Assembly (NCBI GenBank): GCA_041844335.1 | Contig: JBGZAX010000008.1 | Span: 1 to 18,052 of the forward strand | Direction of reading: 5' to 3' | From: CAUUFM01 sp041844335 | Lineage (GTDB): Bacteria > Bacillota > Clostridia > Lachnospirales > Lachnospiraceae | Length of the DNA stretch: 18,052 nucleotides | Part shown: one piece after another, positions 14,713 through 18,052 of the stretch | Position numbering within the stretch: position 1 is the stretch's first letter | Layout: each line of letters begins with the position of its first letter | The notes under the pieces: model-generated | Told to the model about the DNA's origin: nothing | The model's input: only the letters and a program-made list of their open reading frames with translations | The model's database searches: none | Position numbers and translations under genes: made by a program

Positions 14713-15567
14713 TCAGCTAAGTCCTGTTGTAAGTTTTTGCCCGGTAAGACGGCTGTAGAGTATCAGCATTAAAGTGGTCATAAGCATAAGCAGCACGGAT
14801 AATGCCGCCGCGAACGGTACATTATGCCCCTTTGTCATCTGTTCGTGAATTACACTTCCCATAAGGACGATCTTGTTTCCGCCCATTATATCCGCCATGA
14901 AAAACAGACCCATAGATGGAATAAATGTGATCACTATGCCGGACAAAAGTCCCGGCAAAGTTAAAACGAAATTGATTGAAAAAAAGGCTCTTATCTTGGA
15001 AGCACCGAGGTCATAAGCTGCTTCCGTAAGCGAAAAGTCAAGTCTTTGTGCGGCTGAATATATGGACAGTATCATAAACGGCAGCAATATATAAACCATT
15101 CCGAAAACCACCGCCTCATAGCTGTACATAAGCTTTAGCGGTTTTTCGGTGATTTTTAAAAGCATGAGAAGTCTGTCCAGCAGTCCGTTACTTCTAAATA
15201 CCGAAAGCCAGCCGTTCATACGGATAAGAGAGCCTGTGAAAAATGGGATTAAAAGCAATAACATAGCCGTTTTTTTATTTTTCTCGGACATTTTTGCCAT
15301 AAAATATCCGAAAGGATAGGCTATTATGGCTATAAGTGTAGTTGTTATAAGCGCCAATTTAAAAGAGTTAAGTAAAATGGTGATATACATGGGCTCAATC
15401 AATTTTTTATAGTTGTCAAGGGTTGGAGAAAATGTCACCGAAAAGCCTGCGCCTCTTTGCATAAAGCTTATAAAAATCATATATATGAACGGAAAAAGAA
15501 CAAAAATCAATGTGATCATATAAAATGGAAGTATCAGCCATTTGCTGAACAGCGGTTTTTTCTTCAT
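14713..15567 (-). CDS. potB: ABC importer permease, PotB-like
   Basis: Partner permease to PotC. It has 284 residues with about six membrane segments (first WLILPFYMITLIFVLFPFIY). The NGWLSVFRSNGLLD stretch resembles the PotB/PotH loop with RxxG(L/I). The EAA loop is LTEAAYDLGASKIRAFFSINFVLTLPGL. The ATG is 1 base after the potA stop, and GGAGG is contained in the last potA codons, so potA and potB are likely translationally coupled. Confidence 0.93.
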   Translation of the reverse strand: MKKKPLFSKWLILPFYMITLIFVLFPFIYMIFISFMQRGAGFSVTFSPTLDNYKKLIEPMYITILLNSFKLALITTTLIAIIAYPFGYFMAKMSEKNKKTAMLLLLIPFFTGSLIRMNGWLSVFRSNGLLDRLLMLLKITEKPLKLMYSYEAVVFGMVYILLPFMILSIYSAAQRLDFSLTEAAYDLGASKIRAFFSINFVLTLPGLLSGIVITFIPSMGLFFMADIMGGNKIVLMGSVIHEQMTKGHNVPFAAALSVLLMLMTTLMLILYSRLTGQKLTTGLS

Positions 15568-15568
15568 A

Positions 15569-16639
15569 TCAGTCCTCCAGCAGTATAAAGCTGCCCGGCA
15601 TAAAACTTATACATATCTCGCTTCCGACATCTGCGTCATACTTAAGACCGTATCTGGTAGAGGTGATTATATCAGTATTTGACAGTTCAAGAGTTGTGGA
15701 CAGAAGACCTCCGCCAAAGAATTTGTCTATCACCTTGGCTTTCGTAGCGTTTTCCTCTTTGCAGTTCAAGACCACATTTTCACATCTTACAGCCAGCTTT
15801 ATTTTTTGTCCGACATTCGGGACAAGAGCCGTGTTATTATGTATCAAAACGGCTTTGCCGGCAACATCTATAAGCAGATTATTATTATCTCTTTTTTCCA
15901 AAATACTTGAATTAATAATATTGGCATTACCCACAAAGGTTGCCACGTACGAGCTTTTCGGAGTATTATATATCTCATCGGGTGTCCCTATTTGTAAAAA
16001 ACTGCCCTCTTTCATAACGGCGATTCTATCGGACATATTTATAGCCTCCTCCTGATCGTGAGTGATATATATAAAGGTAAGATCAAGTTTTTTCTGTAGA
16101 TCCTTTAATTGAGTCTGCATACTCTTTCTTAATTGGAGATCCAGGGCGCTTAAAGGTTCGTCCAATAGAAGAAGTGAGGGCTTATTTATTATCGCTCTTG
16201 CAATAGCGACTCTTTGCTTTTCTCCTCCGGAGAGCGTCTCAATTCGTTTTTTTTCAAAGCCGGAAAGCTGCATCCTGTCAAGCACATCAGTCACAGCATC
16301 TTTAATACCCGCCTTTGAAATACCTCTTATTCTAAGAGCGTAGCCTACATTATCAAACACGTTCATGTGAGGAAACAGAGCATAATTTTGAAATATTGTA
16401 TTCAGCTCTCTTTTATTAGGTTCAAGATTTGTAATATCCCGCCCGTTAAGAATAACGCTGCCGGAATCCAAGGTTTCAAGTCCTGCAATAATTCTGAGGG
16501 TTGTAGTCTTTCCGCAGCCGGAGCTTCCGAGCAGTGTCAAAAATTCTCCTCTTTTTATATCAATCGAACAGTCGTTTAATATCGGCTTATCATCAAATTT
16601 TTTGGTGATATTTTTAAGCTCTAAAATATAGTCCGTCAT
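15569..16639 (-). CDS. potA: ABC importer ATPase, PotA-like
   Basis: ATP-hydrolysing subunit that powers import. From the ATG at 16639: Walker A GSSGCGKT (38-45), Q-loop Q84 (FQNYALFPH), signature LSGGEKQR (136-143), Walker B LLLLDEP (156-162), H-loop H194 (THDQEEA). A C-terminal TOBE-type regulatory domain (about 235-356) follows, as in PotA, MalK and FbpC. The frame is open 18 codons further upstream, to an ATG at 16693. That part is hydrophobic, not conserved and lacks a good ribosome site. The chosen ATG has GGAG 7 bases upstream (16647-16650) and gives MTDYILELKNITKKF, the normal ABC start. First gene of a four-gene operon in the usual A-B-C-D order. Confidence 0.95.
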   Translation of the reverse strand: MTDYILELKNITKKFDDKPILNDCSIDIKRGEFLTLLGSSGCGKTTTLRIIAGLETLDSGSVILNGRDITNLEPNKRELNTIFQNYALFPHMNVFDNVGYALRIRGISKAGIKDAVTDVLDRMQLSGFEKKRIETLSGGEKQRVAIARAIINKPSLLLLDEPLSALDLQLRKSMQTQLKDLQKKLDLTFIYITHDQEEAINMSDRIAVMKEGSFLQIGTPDEIYNTPKSSYVATFVGNANIINSSILEKRDNNNLLIDVAGKAVLIHNNTALVPNVGQKIKLAVRCENVVLNCKEENATKAKVIDKFFGGGLLSTTLELSNTDIITSTRYGLKYDADVGSEICISFMPGSFILLED

Positions 16640-16678
16640 TCCCTTTCTCCTAAAAATAAATATATATATCCAATCTAT

Positions 16679-16687
16679 TTTATAACA
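16679..16687 (-). promoter_or_regulatory. Extended -10 promoter for the pot-type operon
   Basis: On the - strand the sequence reads TGTTATAAA, which is TGn followed by TATAAA (5 of 6 matches to the -10 consensus). There is no good -35 box at the right distance, as is common for extended -10 promoters. The predicted start, near 16672, gives a leader of about 30 bases to the potA ATG. Confidence 0.45.
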
Positions 16688-16702
16688 GAACACCGAAAAA
16701 TA

Positions 16703-16720
16703 CAGTTGTTTTTACAACTG
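16703..16720. promoter_or_regulatory. 18-bp dyad, likely operator upstream of potA
   Basis: CAGTTGT and ACAACTG are perfect reverse complements separated by TTTT. The dyad lies about 31 to 48 bases upstream of the predicted pot-operon start, covering the place of the missing -35 box. This geometry suits a repressor or activator site. The binding protein is unknown. Confidence 0.5.
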
Positions 16721-16813
16721 AAATAAAAAATTTCCTTGATTTTAAGCCTTTTTTTCTATTTATGAAATATATTTATAAAATATTAAGAATATGTAAAATG
16801 ATAACAGATAGTA

Positions 16814-16842
16814 TTGTAATATAAAAACAATTATGATACAAT
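16814..16842 (+). promoter_or_regulatory. Sigma-A promoter for the GAF-GGDEF gene
   Basis: TTGTAA (16814-16819, 4 of 6) and TACAAT (16837-16842, 5 of 6) are exactly 17 bases apart, and TGA directly before TACAAT supplies an extended -10. The predicted start is near 16849, leaving an untranslated leader of about 110 bases. Confidence 0.55.
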
Positions 16843-16865
16843 TTACGGGCTTAAGATAGATTTGT

Positions 16866-16880
16866 TTATTTCAGAAATAA
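16866..16880 (+). repeat. Short palindrome in the GAF-GGDEF leader
   Basis: TTATTT and AAATAA flank CAG, giving a 15-base palindrome just after the predicted transcription start. It is weak as an RNA hairpin because all six pairs are A-T, but it could be a protein site. Confidence 0.4.
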
Positions 16881-16883
16881 CAT

Positions 16884-16907
16884 ATTTATTCATACAATTT
16901 ATTCATA
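16884..16907 (+). repeat. 11-bp direct repeat in the GAF-GGDEF leader
   Basis: ATTTATTCATA occurs perfectly at 16884-16894 and 16897-16907, a 13-bp period with a 2-base gap. It lies in the leader of the GAF-GGDEF gene and looks like paired half-sites for a regulator or a recent small duplication. Confidence 0.7.
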
Positions 16908-16932
16908 TAACAAATTTGACATATGTTTGTTA
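16908..16932 (+). repeat. 7-bp inverted repeat before the GAF-GGDEF ribosome site
   Basis: TAACAAA (16908-16914) and TTTGTTA (16926-16932) are perfect reverse complements around an 11-base centre containing TTGACA. It ends 8 bases before the AGGGGG-like ribosome site (16940-16945) and could form a weak hairpin near it. Confidence 0.5.
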
Positions 16933-16957
16933 ATAATCGAGGGGGTAAAACGAAAAT

Positions 16958-18052
16958 ATGAGCTGTTTTTTTGAAACAAAAAACAACAATGATATGTATT
17001 TTCAATTATTTTTAAAACTTGCAGATAAGGAAAGCATAAGTGAAAGTGTAGAGGTGGTACTGGAAACAATAGGCGAAATCTATGATGCGAAAAGAGTTTC
17101 TATTTTTGAATTTGATGAGGACTTGTTCGTCAATACATACGAATGGTGTGCAAAGGATATAGAGCCTTGGATAAGTAAGCTTAAAAATGAGCCTATTGCA
17201 AGCCTTGATAACTATTATCAAACCTTTATGAATAAAGAGTATATTTTTTTACCCGATATAGAGGAAGCAAAGGAGGTCTGCCCTGCAGGCTACGCCGTAC
17301 TTAAGATACAGGGAATTAAATCTTGGGTGGCAATGCCTATACATATAGGCACAGAGATGCTCGGATTTATTGCGGTAGCTGACTGTAATTGTCAGATTGA
17401 TAACGATGGTATTGACTTGCTGAAGACCTTTACCAATATTATATCACTTAGATTAAAGACTGTGAAATTGGAGAGAAACAATGATTTCTTAGCCACGCAC
17501 GACAGATTAACTTCCGTTTTTGACCAGGTAAAATTGGGCAAGGATCTTGCCAGTATTGATATAAGTAAAGGTATAGGCATACTCAACGCCGATATTATGG
17601 GTCTTAATGATATAAATAGAAGCCAGGGAGCAAAAAAGGGTGATGAGGTCTTATATTTTTGGAGCTCCAATTTAAAGTTCATATTTAACGAATATAAAGT
17701 TTATAGAGTTTGCGGCGATAAGTTTATGGTGCTTTGTGAGGGGATAGACCGTGACGTATTTGAGAGCAAGATTATTGAGATAAGAACCATGATTATGAAA
17801 TATGATTATCAGATTTCTATAGGCAGTATATATGGTAATAAAGAAGACGGATTATCCTTGGAAGAAATATTAAAGGCGGCTGAGCAGGATCTATATAAAA
17901 ATAAAGCAAGGTATTATGGCGGAGTGGATATAAAATCAGGAATGTCACGTGACAGGAGACATTGGAATTCTTCCTCTGCTCAAAAATCTAATATTGATTT
18001 TATTGAAACTGTGCAATTAAAGAATTTCTTAATGAATAACTATTTTGATATG
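16958..18052 (+). CDS. GAF + degenerate GGDEF signalling protein, 3' end outside window
   Basis: The frame stays open from ATG 16958 to the window edge (365 codons), so the gene is partial. Residues about 12-165 form a GAF-like sensor domain (FQLFLKLADKES, then GIKSWVAMPIHIGTEMLGFIAVAD). A short helix leads to a GGDEF-type domain (about 175-330). Recognisable parts are the degenerate first helix DRLTSVFD, the metal/GTP-site strand ADIMGLNDINRSQGAKKGDEVL, and SIGS...LEEILKAAEQDLYKNKARY. The signature itself is C-G-D-K-F (252-256) instead of GG(D/E)EF, so diguanylate cyclase activity is doubtful. No RxxD inhibitory site is evident. A tail (about 335-365) starts what may be another domain. AGGGGG lies 12 bases before the ATG. 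No membrane segment is seen, so it is cytosolic as far as it is visible. Confidence 0.85.
   Translation, partial: MSCFFETKNNNDMYFQLFLKLADKESISESVEVVLETIGEIYDAKRVSIFEFDEDLFVNTYEWCAKDIEPWISKLKNEPIASLDNYYQTFMNKEYIFLPDIEEAKEVCPAGYAVLKIQGIKSWVAMPIHIGTEMLGFIAVADCNCQIDNDGIDLLKTFTNIISLRLKTVKLERNNDFLATHDRLTSVFDQVKLGKDLASIDISKGIGILNADIMGLNDINRSQGAKKGDEVLYFWSSNLKFIFNEYKVYRVCGDKFMVLCEGIDRDVFESKIIEIRTMIMKYDYQISIGSIYGNKEDGLSLEEILKAAEQDLYKNKARYYGGVDIKSGMSRDRRHWNSSSAQKSNIDFIETVQLKNFLMNNYFDM

Larger units (their letters stand above)
16640..16957. other. Divergent intergenic region between potA and the GAF-GGDEF gene
   Basis: These 318 bases have no credible ORF on either strand and are very AT-rich. From left to right they hold the potA ribosome site, a - strand extended -10 promoter, an 18-bp dyad, an AT-rich middle with only low-complexity palindromes, a + strand promoter, and a leader of about 110 bases with a small palindrome, an 11-bp direct repeat and a 7-bp inverted repeat. 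No terminator, tRNA or known riboswitch was recognised. Confidence 0.7.

Noticed and set aside
15663..16055. A 130-codon open frame on the + strand.
   Set aside because: It is antisense to potA, which is clearly coding; no ribosome site or family resemblance.
16640..16693. An upstream 18-codon extension of potA starting at 16693.
   Set aside because: The added residues are hydrophobic and not conserved in ABC ATPases, the extended -10 promoter would lie inside it, and the ATG at 16639 has a good ribosome site.
16769..16783. An AT-only palindrome (ATATTT-ATA-AAATAT).
   Set aside because: Such palindromes are expected by chance in a region this AT-rich.
16884..16907. ATTCAT-containing repeats as an arginine-repressor (ARG box) site.
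   Set aside because: ARG boxes need inverted TGAAT/ATTCA halves; here the two copies are in the same orientation.
16916..16921. A perfect TTGACA before the GAF-GGDEF gene.
   Set aside because: No -10 box lies at 16-18 bases; that position falls in the ribosome site. The promoter at 16814-16842 is better.
1..18052. CRISPR arrays, tRNA or rRNA genes, insertion sequences, prophage or defence islands.
   Set aside because: None was seen by reading; the window looks like chromosomal core genes plus one transport operon.

Overview
The window is AT-rich, with short spacers, many gene overlaps and strong GGAGG-type ribosome binding sites. Its gene content points to a Gram-positive Clostridia member, probably in or near Lachnospiraceae (Bacillota). 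The clues are the two-DnaD-domain protein beside a DnaC/DnaI-type loader, the long PRPP synthetase, the zinc-domain ProRS, and a lipoprotein-anchored PotABCD-type importer. The family placement is inference from protein character, not a database match.

Left part (1-9187, all + strand). The 3' end of a sensor histidine kinase gene overlaps an OmpR-type response regulator gene. Next come prolyl-tRNA synthetase (proS), a tRNA CCA-adding nucleotidyltransferase with an HD domain (reading frame overlapping proS), and MurC. After a 138-base spacer, a DnaD-like replication protein, a DnaC/DnaI-like AAA+ helicase loader and a long-form ribose-phosphate pyrophosphokinase are tightly packed. A strong intrinsic terminator ends this run.

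Middle part (9188-12843). A 267-base spacer holds the terminator, a perfect 13-bp inverted repeat and an operator-like dyad inside a candidate promoter. It leads into a compact four-gene run: a THUMP-containing RNA methyltransferase, an RdgB/HAM1-type dITP/XTP pyrophosphatase, a YfcE/MJ0936-type metallophosphoesterase, and a 340-residue protein that I read as a Fic-fold protein. In that last protein both the catalytic HPFxxGNGR motif and the inhibitory (S/T)xxxE(G/N) motif have been replaced, while the C-terminal winged helix remains. A long bidirectional terminator hairpin separates this run from the convergent pot-type operon.

Right part (12844-18052). On the - strand lies potA-potB-potC-potD, a complete importer of the spermidine/putrescine class. 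Its binding protein aligns almost without gaps to E. coli PotD but lacks the acidic residues that hold the polyamine amines, so the real substrate is open. A 318-base divergent intergenic region with several repeats separates potA from a + strand gene for a GAF + GGDEF protein. That gene runs off the right edge, and its GGDEF signature is degenerate (CGDKF).

No tRNA, rRNA, CRISPR array, insertion sequence or prophage gene was seen. The observations most worth following are the pseudo-Fic protein, the altered PotD binding site, the degenerate GGDEF protein, and the structured spacers at 9188-9454 and 16640-16957.
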